Shown: one piece after another, positions 32,909-41,845 of the stretch
How the letters are laid out: every line of letters begins with the position of its first letter
Numbering within the stretch: position 1 is the first letter of the stretch
Assembly: GCA_905234245.1 (NCBI GenBank)
Contig: CAJOGN010000001.1
Span: 62,001 to 126,000 of the forward strand
Reading direction: 5' to 3'
DNA from: an uncultured Lachnospiraceae bacterium
Lineage (GTDB): Bacteria; Bacillota; Clostridia; Lachnospirales; Lachnospiraceae
Length of the DNA: 64,000 nucleotides
Program-made: the position numbers and the translations under genes
The notes under the pieces: generated by a model
Told to the model about the DNA's origin: nothing
The model's input: only the letters and a program-made list of their open reading frames with translations
The model's database searches: none

Positions 32909-33022
32909 ACAATAAATATTAAGAATGTGTTAATAGTTTTTTATGCTATTAACACATTCTTAAATATCATTATAAGAATAAGCAATTTTATAATGGCAAA
33001 TAGAATAAAAGGAGTGATATGT

Positions 33023-34177
33023 ATGGGGGCACCATACGACTTAACTGGAAAGAGGTTTGGCGACCTTGAGGTAATCTGTTTGGATACAGAAGAAATGGAA
33101 AGAAGAAAAAAGATAGGTAAGTGTTTTGGATTATATTGGAAATGTAAATGTCATGCATGTGGTGGATACAAAACGACCACATCTGGCAAACTTGTGTCAG
33201 GATCTACTAAGAATTGCGGATGTAAAAGAGGCAGTAATTTGATAACGCATAATAAATCCAAAACAAGAGAATACCAGATGTGGGAGGATATAAAACAAAA
33301 ATGCTATAACCCAAAAAATAAATCATATAAATCATTTGGTGCACAAGGTATCACAGTATGTGATGAATGGAAAAATGATTTTGAAAAGTTTTTTGTATGG
33401 TATAAAGAAGAATGTAAACGTAACAAGCGTGGTGATAGCATCATTGTTTTAAAACGTAATAGGTATGTTTTTTCTCCAGATAATTGTTACTTGGAACCAT
33501 TGAGAAAAGCATCTCGTGAAGCGGAATATGTTTTACTCAATAAACGGTTTGGAAAACTCACCGTTACCAATTTCCACAAAAGAATTATGTTTTTTGGTAA
33601 AGAAATGCTTGTATGGAATTGCCACTGTGATTGTGGAAATGATATTAAAGTTCTTGAACCAAATCTGATTAAGCATCATGTCACAAGTTGTGGCTGTAAT
33701 TTTGATAAATATAAAGATGATAAATTTCTTGAAATTAAGAAGAAAAGGTTATCGTCTATATTTCGAGGTATGTACAGCAGGTGCTATGATCAGAGTAGTG
33801 ACCATTATATCTATTATGGCTCTGCGGGTATAACCATTTGTGATGAATGGTTATATGACGGAGAAAAATTCATTACCTGGGCATTAGATAATGGTTATGA
33901 AATTGGATTATCAATCGAACGGAAAGATATTACCAAAGGTTACTCACCAGAGAATTGTGAGTGGATTGCAAAAGAAGCACAAGCTAGAAATAAGTCCAGC
34001 AATGTTTTTATTAAGTTCAAAAACGAAGTTCATTATTTGGCAGAATGGGGAGAGAAACTTAATATGGATGGACAAGCTGCAAAAAAGTATTTACTTGAGC
34101 ATGGTGGAAGGATTGTAGACAATCCTAATATTGATAATAGAGAGATGATTGAATTTAATGTGAAAGGTAAGAAATAA
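33023..34177 (+). CDS. free-standing HNH/AP2-like homing endonuclease with duplicated modules
   Basis: Two repeats of (GKRFG.L.V..C......CKCxxCG...L..G.T..CGC ... GITVCDEW ... SP(D/E)NC); Shine-Dalgarno GGAGTGATATGTATG. Confidence 0.72.
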   Translation: MGAPYDLTGKRFGDLEVICLDTEEMERRKKIGKCFGLYWKCKCHACGGYKTTTSGKLVSGSTKNCGCKRGSNLITHNKSKTREYQMWEDIKQKCYNPKNKSYKSFGAQGITVCDEWKNDFEKFFVWYKEECKRNKRGDSIIVLKRNRYVFSPDNCYLEPLRKASREAEYVLLNKRFGKLTVTNFHKRIMFFGKEMLVWNCHCDCGNDIKVLEPNLIKHHVTSCGCNFDKYKDDKFLEIKKKRLSSIFRGMYSRCYDQSSDHYIYYGSAGITICDEWLYDGEKFITWALDNGYEIGLSIERKDITKGYSPENCEWIAKEAQARNKSSNVFIKFKNEVHYLAEWGEKLNMDGQAAKKYLLEHGGRIVDNPNIDNREMIEFNVKGKK

Positions 34178-34228
34178 TACAAAAAAAAGAAGATATGAGA
34201 TAAACTCTCATATCTTCTTTTATATGTC

Positions 34229-34642
34229 TTAGGTTATTAATAATACCTCTACTGTGTCAATACCTTCAGACACCAACTCATCAATTCTGTCAGATAATCT
34301 ATTAAGTAAATCATTTTTACTCATAGTAAGAATACTAGAGGAGTTTTCTTCACTCATATAGAATTCAACATTTGATTCGTGTGCCACTGTTCCAACTACT
34401 TCAGCAGAGATATCAAATGCTGCTGTATTATCGTCACCTAAGCTGATACACAGAACTCCATTTTTATCTGGATTTGTTACAATGATGTCGTCTTCTTCAA
34501 ATCCTCTGTTTCCTTTTAGGTATTCGCATATTTTGTATGCTAGATTAATAGGGTCTTCCACATTTTCGGATTTTAAATATAAATTTACCATATGTTCTCC
34601 TTTCTTTATTGCCACGTTGTTGCTAAATCTAGATGAGACCAT
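34229..34642 (-). CDS. hypothetical protein
   Basis: Probable start MVNLYLKSENVEDPI. Confidence 0.55.
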   Translation of the reverse strand: MVSSRFSNNVAIKKGEHMVNLYLKSENVEDPINLAYKICEYLKGNRGFEEDDIIVTNPDKNGVLCISLGDDNTAAFDISAEVVGTVAHESNVEFYMSEENSSSILTMSKNDLLNRLSDRIDELVSEGIDTVEVLLIT

Positions 34643-35220
34643 CCTAAGTGACCTGTGTCACAGACGATTCCATATCCGCGAGATGTTGCAACTATTGTAC
34701 CTCTGGGGAAATGACTAAGATTTGCTGCCACTATAATATATGGGCCAAGCATTTTGCATCCATCATTTCTTACCCAGTAAGGATAGTTTGTGGAGTCATA
34801 TCCACGATTTCTCATTATGGATACTACACCACTCATATTTAGATTATAATAGGTCTCTTTTCCGGTTGGACCATAGTTTACTCCTTTACCTCTAGTAAGA
34901 ATTGGCCCATCCCAGTAAAAGGTTTGTGATGTTGGAGTGCTAGCATTGATTTCATCCAACTCTTTCTGTAACTCAATATGTCTATTGTTTTCGTACGTCC
35001 AATCGTTCTTTAAGGCTTGAATGGCTACACTATCATCAGTATAACCGGCCGTTCTCAGAAGCTCTGCTGCTTCATGAATCTTATTTTTCATATTAATGTG
35101 ATACTGAATTTGGGATTCAATATCAGCTTTGCTTGCTGCGTTTGCTGGGACTAATAAGACCACAAACAAACTGATGGTCATGATTAAACTGATAAGCTTT
35201 TTCATAATTTCATCCTCCAA
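34606..35220 (-). CDS. secreted protein, possible 3D-domain/cell-wall-active
   Basis: Signal peptide MKKLISLIMTISLFVVLLVPANA; C-term FPRGTIVATSRGYGIVCDTGHLGWSHLDLATTW. Confidence 0.55.
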   Translation of the reverse strand: MEDEIMKKLISLIMTISLFVVLLVPANAASKADIESQIQYHINMKNKIHEAAELLRTAGYTDDSVAIQALKNDWTYENNRHIELQKELDEINASTPTSQTFYWDGPILTRGKGVNYGPTGKETYYNLNMSGVVSIMRNRGYDSTNYPYWVRNDGCKMLGPYIIVAANLSHFPRGTIVATSRGYGIVCDTGHLGWSHLDLATTWQ

Positions 35221-35317
35221 AAAGAATAATTAATATATAAAGGATGAAGTCTCTGAAACTGGAGACCTCATCCTAAATATTGATACGTACTTATATTAAA
35301 GTTTCTTAAATTACATA

Positions 35318-35393
35318 TGGAGCTGATATTCGGACTCGAACCGAAGACCTAGTGATTACAAATCACTTGCTCTACCAACTGAGCTATATCAGC
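35318..35393 (-). tRNA. tRNA-Thr(TGT), CCA encoded
   Basis: GCTGATA...TATCAGC+T+CCA; anticodon loop TTTGTAA. Confidence 0.93.
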
Positions 35394-35404
35394 ATTATAG
35401 ATAC

Positions 35405-35960
35405 CGGCTATAACGGTTACTGCCCGCCAACTTTCGTCCGCGTACCCCAGTAGCTTGAATTCCACAATCTACATTGAAAGGACAACCATGAATCCGAGGG
35501 TACACCATCACAAAACCCTCCATCATGATCGAGTCTATGATAAACTCATAGACTCAGTAAACCATAGAATCTATTCTACGGATTCACTCAATCTATGAAA
35601 TTGATTTTTAGGGTGCCCATGACTTAAGCATGCAATCAATGGGCGTGAGCAGTTCCTCATCATGAGCGGCCAATACGTTCTGAGCTTTGATTTCCAAAGC
35701 ATATATTGGCGGCCTAAACCCCGTTAGTTGGAACAACACCAGCTTGCACTTATCGTTTGTTAGTGCCATACAATCTCAGATATCGTTCTGAGCTACGCCT
35801 CAATCATGGAACTACTATACTTGGTGTGCACCCCTCAAGCGCCGCCATGTGAGGACTAAGCGTTAGGTATTAAGTAGTCTTAATACCCTCCGGAATTGTA
35901 CCGGACCATTATCATCTTAGTGTCAGATGATAAATCGAACCTCGCTTTTTTATAAATAAA
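35405..35960 (-). ncRNA. candidate large structured noncoding RNA, copy 1
   Basis: Serial hairpins (e.g. GAGTCTATGA/TCATAGACTC, GCCAATA/TATTGGC, GGTATTAAG/CTTAATACC, TTATCATCT/AGATGATAA); no convincing ORF; next to tRNA-Thr; orientation inferred. Confidence 0.6.
35853..35960. repeat. 108-bp near-identical repeat, copy 1
   Basis: GGACTAAGCGTTAGG...TTTTTTATAAATAAA; one mismatch to 37737-37844. Confidence 0.95.
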
Positions 35961-36321
35961 CAGGCAGAGATATGTTAAACCGATAACCCAGCACAAACTC
36001 TATTGCCAGCGGTTATGGCGTTCTCACTTATTGCCTACCATCATCTGGTAAAAAGTAATGTTGCTAGCATACCAATTTTAGGGTTCACCCATGGCACATT
36101 AAAGTCAACGAAAACTGCACCTGTTATTTTAATCGGGAATATCGGAGACTTAATAAGAAGCTACAACAATACCCTTGAGTTAGACTTTCATGTTATTGGC
36201 CACCAATCAACACTAGCTGTGCCGATACAGGTTCTAAACTGCTCGACGGGCTTTATAATCAATTTCAGCTTTTACAATTTACCAGATAGCACCTGACTTT
36301 CAGACGCCTGATTATTTAAGA

Positions 36322-36867
36322 TTACATTTCGTCCTTGGGGAACTTCACCTTACGAGCAGGCTCTTCCTTCTTAGCAGTAGGAAGCTGATAAGTGGTAAAG
36401 AAGAGACCGGGGTGAGGAATGAAGATATCGTCTGCCAGATTCTCATAGAGAGTGGAGACCAGACCCCAAGGATTCTTCATGCTATCGTTCTCCAGTTGGA
36501 CAACAGCAGGCTTGCACATAATGTAGTCGAATGCCCAGCCGAATGCTTCAACATGTTGGAAATCGACGACAGCGTTATTGCCCTTGAAAGCGCGACGATA
36601 AGCATCAAGGTCATAACCAAAGTTACCCTTCAGGTTACCATTGGTGGGAATGACCTCAATCTTAACATGAATGTTACCGAGGATTTTCTCCTCAGGAAGG
36701 ATGACAGCCAGGGCTTCTGCCTTTTCGCTATCATCAACGTATAGCTTTAAAACATAAGGATGCTCAACGAGTTCAACGTGGACATCTTTGTCCTCCCTAA
36801 AGAAGGCATTGACTTCATTGAAAAACTCGTACCATGGGGTACATAGAGTCATTTTTTCCTTACTCAT
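36322..36867 (-). CDS. hypothetical protein
   Basis: 181 aa ORF with good Shine-Dalgarno region. Confidence 0.65.
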   Translation of the reverse strand: MSKEKMTLCTPWYEFFNEVNAFFREDKDVHVELVEHPYVLKLYVDDSEKAEALAVILPEEKILGNIHVKIEVIPTNGNLKGNFGYDLDAYRRAFKGNNAVVDFQHVEAFGWAFDYIMCKPAVVQLENDSMKNPWGLVSTLYENLADDIFIPHPGLFFTTYQLPTAKKEEPARKVKFPKDEM

Positions 36868-36924
36868 TTTTTATTCCTCCTTAGGAATTTTTGGTTTTTG
36901 GTTATATAATGGTTATAACTAATC

Positions 36925-37000
36925 TGGTCCGAGTGGCGCGACTTGAACGCGCGGCCTCGTGATCCCAAATCACGCGCCCTACCAACTGGGCTACACCCGG
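36925..37000 (-). tRNA. tRNA-Pro(TGG), CCA encoded
   Basis: CCGGGTG...CACTCGG+A+CCA; anticodon loop TTTGGGA. Confidence 0.9.
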
Positions 37001-37200
37001 AAATATAATAGCCATTTTTTCAAAAAATATACTACACCGAAATCTCCTTAACGCATATGAGATTTGCTGCCTTTCAACTGTGGCCATCAGTTGATGCCAG
37101 AGTTTCGGTGTAGGTATGTGATTTTTGGCGGGACACATACAAACCACGTTATCATATACGGAAACCCATATTTTTTATCTACCTTTCATTATTAATAAGT

Positions 37201-37276
37201 TGGTGACACTGCTGGGATTTGAACCCAGGACCCACGCATTAAAAGTGCGTTGCTCTGCCAACTGAGCTACAGTGCC
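37201..37276 (-). tRNA. tRNA-Lys(TTT), CCA encoded
   Basis: GGCACTG...CAGTGTC+A+CCA; anticodon loop CTTTTAA. Confidence 0.93.
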
Positions 37277-37282
37277 ATATGG

Positions 37283-37354
37283 CAGCGGCAGTTAGATTCG
37301 AACTAACGCATACGGGAGTCAAAGTCCTGTGCCTTCACCGCTTGGCTATGCCGC
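37283..37354 (-). tRNA. tRNA-Gln(TTG)
   Basis: GCGGCATAGCC...CTGCCGC; anticodon loop CTTTGAC. Confidence 0.85.
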
Positions 37355-37481
37355 TTTATAAAATGTGGGCGCAGTTTAAGCATGCCACTGACGCCCATAA
37401 GCAGTACCTTTTAAAGAGCTCAATGAAATTACTATAGAGTCGAATACAGTAATACATTGAACACGAACGGAGGAAGGTACA

Positions 37482-37757
37482 ATGAAAAACGCTTCGTCGT
37501 CTATCATAGACGACTTCCTAGTTATCGTACTAGGCAACGCCAATAATAGAGACCAAGTTATGTCGGGGGATATAGAAAAGTACAAAACTCAGGAGACGGT
37601 CGAGTTCCGATATAAGTCGATCCCTGGTCGTACAGACATTACCGAGCTAAAGCAGATGGTTGCTGGTACAGAGGACGAAGCTTTCTATCGACGATTGATC
37701 GTACTTTCATCGGCATACTTGGTTGACTCTATCATTGGACTAAGCGTTAGGTATTAA
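37482..37757 (+). CDS. possible 91 aa protein, overlapping candidate RNA copy 2
   Basis: ORF preceded by GGAGGAAGGTACAATG; coding status conflicts with the ncRNA interpretation. Confidence 0.4.
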   Translation: MKNASSSIIDDFLVIVLGNANNRDQVMSGDIEKYKTQETVEFRYKSIPGRTDITELKQMVAGTEDEAFYRRLIVLSSAYLVDSIIGLSVRY

Positions 37758-37844
37758 GTAGTCTTAATACCCTCCGGAATTGTACCGGACCATTATCATC
37801 TTAGTATCAGATGATAAATCGAACCTCGCTTTTTTATAAATAAA
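37737..37844. repeat. 108-bp near-identical repeat, copy 2
   Basis: See 35853-35960. Confidence 0.95.
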
Positions 37845-37857
37845 GTATGTGCGGAAA

Positions 37858-38073
37858 TTAATTCTTATCAGGATATAACTCAGAATCTATGAGTACATAT
37901 CCTATTGCTTGAAGCACTGTGCTTGCTTCATCTTCGGGAATCCCATTGTCAATAAGAACTCCTTCAGCTTTTTCTATATCATTGACAGATATAGATGTAT
38001 TCACAAATGTAATAATTTTTTCTGAATCCATGACATCTCTCCTTATGTTTATTATACATAGATAATATATCAT
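37858..38073 (-). CDS. hypothetical protein
   Basis: Probable start MDSEKIITFVNTSISV. Confidence 0.55.
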   Translation of the reverse strand: MIYYLCIINIRRDVMDSEKIITFVNTSISVNDIEKAEGVLIDNGIPEDEASTVLQAIGYVLIDSELYPDKN

Positions 38074-38089
38074 TAAAATTTTTATCTAG

Positions 38090-38470
38090 TTAATAAACTA
38101 AATCAGCTGCAATCAGATCATAGATCTTTCTAATTGCTTTTCGGAATCCTTTCTTACAGAATACTGGAGGAACGCCTTTATCATCGATGTATATATCTGC
38201 ATATATTTTCTTTCCAGTATCACCATGTTTTTCTTTGATAATATCCAGATCATCATTGATTGCATCGAATATGATTCCGTGTTCTCTACACCAGTCTACG
38301 GCATTTGCTAGGTTTACTCCAGTTCTACATGTCCATAAAATAATTTTTGAGCCTTTCGATTGCTCTTCGAGAATATATTCGATTACAGAATTTTTAGGTT
38401 CTCCTATATCTGGATACATGTTTTCACACAGAGTGTCATCAAAATCTACGGCAATGATTTTCGGATCCAT
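38090..38470 (-). CDS. HAD-superfamily hydrolase/phosphatase-like
   Basis: IIAVDFDDTLCENMYPDIGEP...KIILWTCRTG. Confidence 0.82.
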   Translation of the reverse strand: MDPKIIAVDFDDTLCENMYPDIGEPKNSVIEYILEEQSKGSKIILWTCRTGVNLANAVDWCREHGIIFDAINDDLDIIKEKHGDTGKKIYADIYIDDKGVPPVFCKKGFRKAIRKIYDLIAADLVY

Positions 38471-38507
38471 AGTTTCAAGCCTCCTAATCAGATATTATAA
38501 ATCTGTT

Positions 38508-39206
38508 TTAGGAAGCTTTTAACCATATTTTATCTCTAAACCCATTTATTGTACTAGGGTGTTCTGAAGTTTCGTCGGTATCATATACCTCATCATATTC
38601 ATCTTCTTCGTAGTATTCTTCTTCATAGGCTTCCTCATCTCGTTTCTGTTCTTCTTCAATTTCTCTCTTAATAGAAATCAGTTGCTTCTGCAAGGCAACC
38701 ACATAATTTCTACTATCATTGTAATCCTTTCTTCCCAGAACAGACAGATGAGTCTTCCCCTCTCTTACATCCAGAATACTACATAACCAGCACATGATAG
38801 TATTTAAGCTTCTGTCTTTCTTGACATTCACCATACTGTACGCTTTACGTACATAATCGGAATTGGATGTATTCATGTGCATAGTCTTATATCTCAATTC
38901 AATCAATCTACAGATTGCTTCTCCCTCATCTTCCTCTCCAATCAAATCCATCAGTATTTCGAAGAGCATTTTGTTTGCTCGATTCCCCTGCCAAATCCTT
39001 CTCTGCATATACTTTATAGTTAAAGCATTCATGTCAGGATCGTAGTCATTCTGAGGCTCTTCCAGCCTGTCCAATGCGTCTTCGTACTTTTTGTTCAGGT
39101 TGTAATACATCTTGCACAGAATAGCTATTGCACATATGCATACTGCAATAGCAGCAAAACACAAAATCATAGTAGCCATAATAAATACCTCCATAAAATA
39201 ATACAA
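38508..39206 (-). CDS. hypothetical membrane-anchored protein
   Basis: N-terminal hydrophobic segment, acidic C-terminus. Confidence 0.55.
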   Translation of the reverse strand: MYYFMEVFIMATMILCFAAIAVCICAIAILCKMYYNLNKKYEDALDRLEEPQNDYDPDMNALTIKYMQRRIWQGNRANKMLFEILMDLIGEEDEGEAICRLIELRYKTMHMNTSNSDYVRKAYSMVNVKKDRSLNTIMCWLCSILDVREGKTHLSVLGRKDYNDSRNYVVALQKQLISIKREIEEEQKRDEEAYEEEYYEEDEYDEVYDTDETSEHPSTINGFRDKIWLKAS

Positions 39207-39277
39207 AATTTTAAATCACAATCACATATATTATTTATATGATTGCATTAAAATAATATATAATCAAAACATGAAGC

Positions 39278-39595
39278 TTATAATATCGTAGTAGAAGCCA
39301 AGGTAAACCCATTTTTAACAATGCTATCCTTTGACTTGTCATAGATTTCTTTGATAACTTCATTGATTTTATCATCCAGATCAGTAAGTCTTCTGTCCAA
39401 ATACTGGTGAACACTCTCAGCTAGTTCAGCATCTTTTACCACCCACATCATAGCAGTTTCTTCCGGTTCATCTGTCTTAGCTTTCATGAAAAGAGAAGCC
39501 TCCGGGTTTTCCATCACTGTTTTAAATTTCACTAAATCAGAATAGGTTACCAGAAGATTATGAATCTTGAGAAGATTTTCATATTTGTTATCCAT
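39278..39595 (-). CDS. hypothetical protein
   Basis: 105 aa ORF with GGAGG upstream. Confidence 0.6.
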   Translation of the reverse strand: MDNKYENLLKIHNLLVTYSDLVKFKTVMENPEASLFMKAKTDEPEETAMMWVVKDAELAESVHQYLDRRLTDLDDKINEVIKEIYDKSKDSIVKNGFTLASTTIL

Positions 39596-39675
39596 ATTAG
39601 TTTCCTCCTTTTAATTAAATAAATAGTGTAGAGAAGCATCATCTTTGCTCTCTACACTATTTATTTATCATTGGT

Positions 39676-39843
39676 TTAAATTGTACAAAAGTAATACAGG
39701 TCAATCAACTGACCTTTTGTGATTGTGAAGTAATCATTCAGTAATCCAGAGTCTCTTGAAATAATCATTCTAGTCACTGGATCAAATTTTCTGAATGCAT
39801 AGACTAATTCATCTGTCATGATTCCAATTAGATTCAGTACGTC
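39676..39843 (-). CDS. RNA polymerase beta' N-terminal subunit, exon 4
   Basis: D|VLNLIGIMTDELVYAFRKFDPVTRMIISRDSGLLNDYF; completes NADFDGD. Confidence 0.8.
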   Translation of the reverse strand, partial: DVLNLIGIMTDELVYAFRKFDPVTRMIISRDSGLLNDYFTITKGQLIDLYYFCTI

Positions 39844-40111
39844 CATTTATATTAAACTCTATATCACTATAGAGATTAGACTATATCTTCAATCATAATG
39901 ATTGCTCCTCACTTCCATCTATATAATATAGATGTACTCTACTAGTTAATGCATCTAACAGATACATCCGTTGGATAGTCGTTGAACCTTTTCATTCTTA
40001 TAATGAACTTGGCTGCTGATTAATTCATTTATATCATTATCACTATAAATATAGTAGATATAAATTGCGAATCCTTCCAGCAATTCAAGGAGTTATATGG
40101 TTTCGTTAGAG
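39844..40111 (-). ncRNA. group I intron, beta'N intron 3
   Basis: Core present on minus strand; P1 exon ATGGC with IGS ACCAT implies C-A at the 5' splice site. Confidence 0.78.
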
Positions 40112-40463
40112 GCCATCAAAGTCTGCATTCAAGCCCGGGAGAATGCTTAAAGGAACCGACAGAGAAAAATCTGATATATCAATTTTCACTTTTCTAACAC
40201 TCATCAGTAACATGGAATAATAGTTGAGTGTGGGATTTCTGTTGATGAGTATTTTAGGTTTTTCTTTCTTTACTATAAATTGCATTATCTCATATACTCT
40301 ATTGTCAAATTTATAAGCTCGACTCCAGATGTAGTATGCTTTAGACAGATTAATATCATCCATCTTCATGAGATAATAGATAATCTTAAATTTATATAGT
40401 TCTAGGAATGTATTATATGATAGATCAATTTCGTCGTCTCTCAGTGTTGGGTCTGGAACAATT
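40112..40463 (-). CDS. RNA polymerase beta' N-terminal subunit, exon 3
   Basis: (V)IVPDPTLRDDEIDLSY...INRNPTLNYYSMLL...PGLNADFDG. Confidence 0.85.
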
Positions 40464-40676
40464 CATAGTTAGACTATATCTTCGTCTCTTAATGAGATGC
40501 CCCCCATTTCCATCATATGGATGTACTCTACTCAGTTCTACCATCAGGTACCTTTTCGTTAGTCGTTGAACTTTATTCTTTTCATAAGAATCTTAGCTGC
40601 TGATTGTATTCTAATAATAGTTTCCAGCAATTAAAGGGGTAGAATAATAGGTCACCCTATTACCACGCAATTGTTT
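40464..40676 (-). ncRNA. group I intron, beta'N intron 2
   Basis: P1 ACGT with GCGT; core present; splicing gives NFSSRNV|IVPDPTLRDDEIDL. Confidence 0.83.
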
Positions 40677-40748
40677 ACGTTTCTACTGGAGAAGTTGATA
40701 GACCCGCCTAAGATTTGCCCTCTAATCAATCCCTCTTTACCATTTAAC
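40677..40748 (-). CDS. RNA polymerase beta' N-terminal subunit, exon 2 (72 nt)
   Basis: LNGKEGLIRGQILGGSINFSSRNV matches RpoC [24 protein letters not shown]. Confidence 0.82.
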
Positions 40749-40981
40749 CATAAATACTTCATATCACTGTGAAGATTAGACTATATCTCCATCTTAATAT
40801 AAGATGCCTCCCGTTTCCACCGTAGTGTACTCTACTCGATTTACCATATAGGTATCTTTCCCTAGTCGTTGAACCTTTATACTTTAATAGTATACTTGGC
40901 TGCTGATTGTATCATGATGATAGTTTCCAGCAATTAGAGAGGTTTGCGCTATATATCACTATATAGTCGCCCATTAAATTT
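40749..40981 (-). ncRNA. group I intron, beta'N intron 1
   Basis: Core present; 5' boundary approximate (candidate P1 GCCT with GGGC). Confidence 0.72.
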
Positions 40982-41793
40982 AGGCTGAAATTTTCGTCCC
41001 AGAGAGTATTTAATCTATACTGAATTCTTGACAGAATAAGATGCTTGTCAATTTCTTCAGCATTCTTTACTTTCTCACTGAGACTAAAGAGAGGATTGAT
41101 ATTCTTATCAATCGTATTGAAATAATACGTATCACTTGTAGAGGATTGTGGACGAAGTAAGGTTGAATAAATAGGAATATGACTGCAAAAGACAGAGGAA
41201 GATTCTGTAAGAATTCTATCCAGTTCATCGACTTTCTTTTTCTTCTTTTCTTTGAAGTAATTGATTACCTCTTCGAATCTTTCTCTGAATTCAATCAGTC
41301 CAATTCCTACAAATGGATGTTTAGGTTTCTCATCCATTTCTGTTGCTGTTGCAAGATGCATATTACCATCTACATCAACGATATTTCTTCTATTGATGAT
41401 TTCAGGTACTGTACTCTTACCAAGACAGTCACAGAGTTTATTGTAATAGAATGGATTGATTACATAGTTATCTCCTAAAGTTATCCAACCAGTAAATTCA
41501 ATGTTTGCATCCTTAAATTCCACTTTAGTGTGACAAATCGGACACTCTTCTCCTTCGAAGAGCTTTCCTTTAAATGCCCCACATTTACAACGATATCTTT
41601 CAATGAAAGCAGTTTCGTCTTCATAGCTCGTTCCATATAGAATAGAACGAGCGCCATATAACGATTTCTGTTTTGTTTCATCTACTTGAAACGTCGCGGG
41701 TTCACTAATAATGAATCCATTATTTGTGACAATATCAATGTAAAAATCTACGTCCCAATTCCTCCTTGTAATTCTTACCTTTTGTTTCTTCAT
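40982..41793 (-). CDS. RNA polymerase beta' N-terminal subunit, exon 1
   Basis: Zinc-binding CKCGAFKGKLFEGEECPICHTKVEF as in the RpoC N-terminus. Confidence 0.85.
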
Positions 41794-41845
41794 ATAATTA
41801 CCTCCTATCGGTAAATTAATATTAAGTATTCCTTAATATTAATAT

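Larger units (their letters stand above)
37366..37844 (-). ncRNA. candidate large structured RNA, copy 2 (partly homologous to 35405-35960)
   Basis: Shares the 108-bp segment and a hairpin with loop GCATGCTTAA; other strong stems GTCGTCTA/TAGACGAC and CCTAGT/ACTAGG; adjacent to tRNA-Gln. Confidence 0.5.

Noticed and set aside
35853-35960. 108-bp repeat as a plus-strand Rho-independent terminator
   Set aside because: The last hairpin is AT-rich and separated from the T-run by about 12 nt; poor terminator geometry.
36003-36296. 97-aa plus-strand ORF MPAVMAFSLIAYHH...
   Set aside because: TTG start without Shine-Dalgarno, next to the structured RNA region with its own inverted repeats; coding status not supportable.
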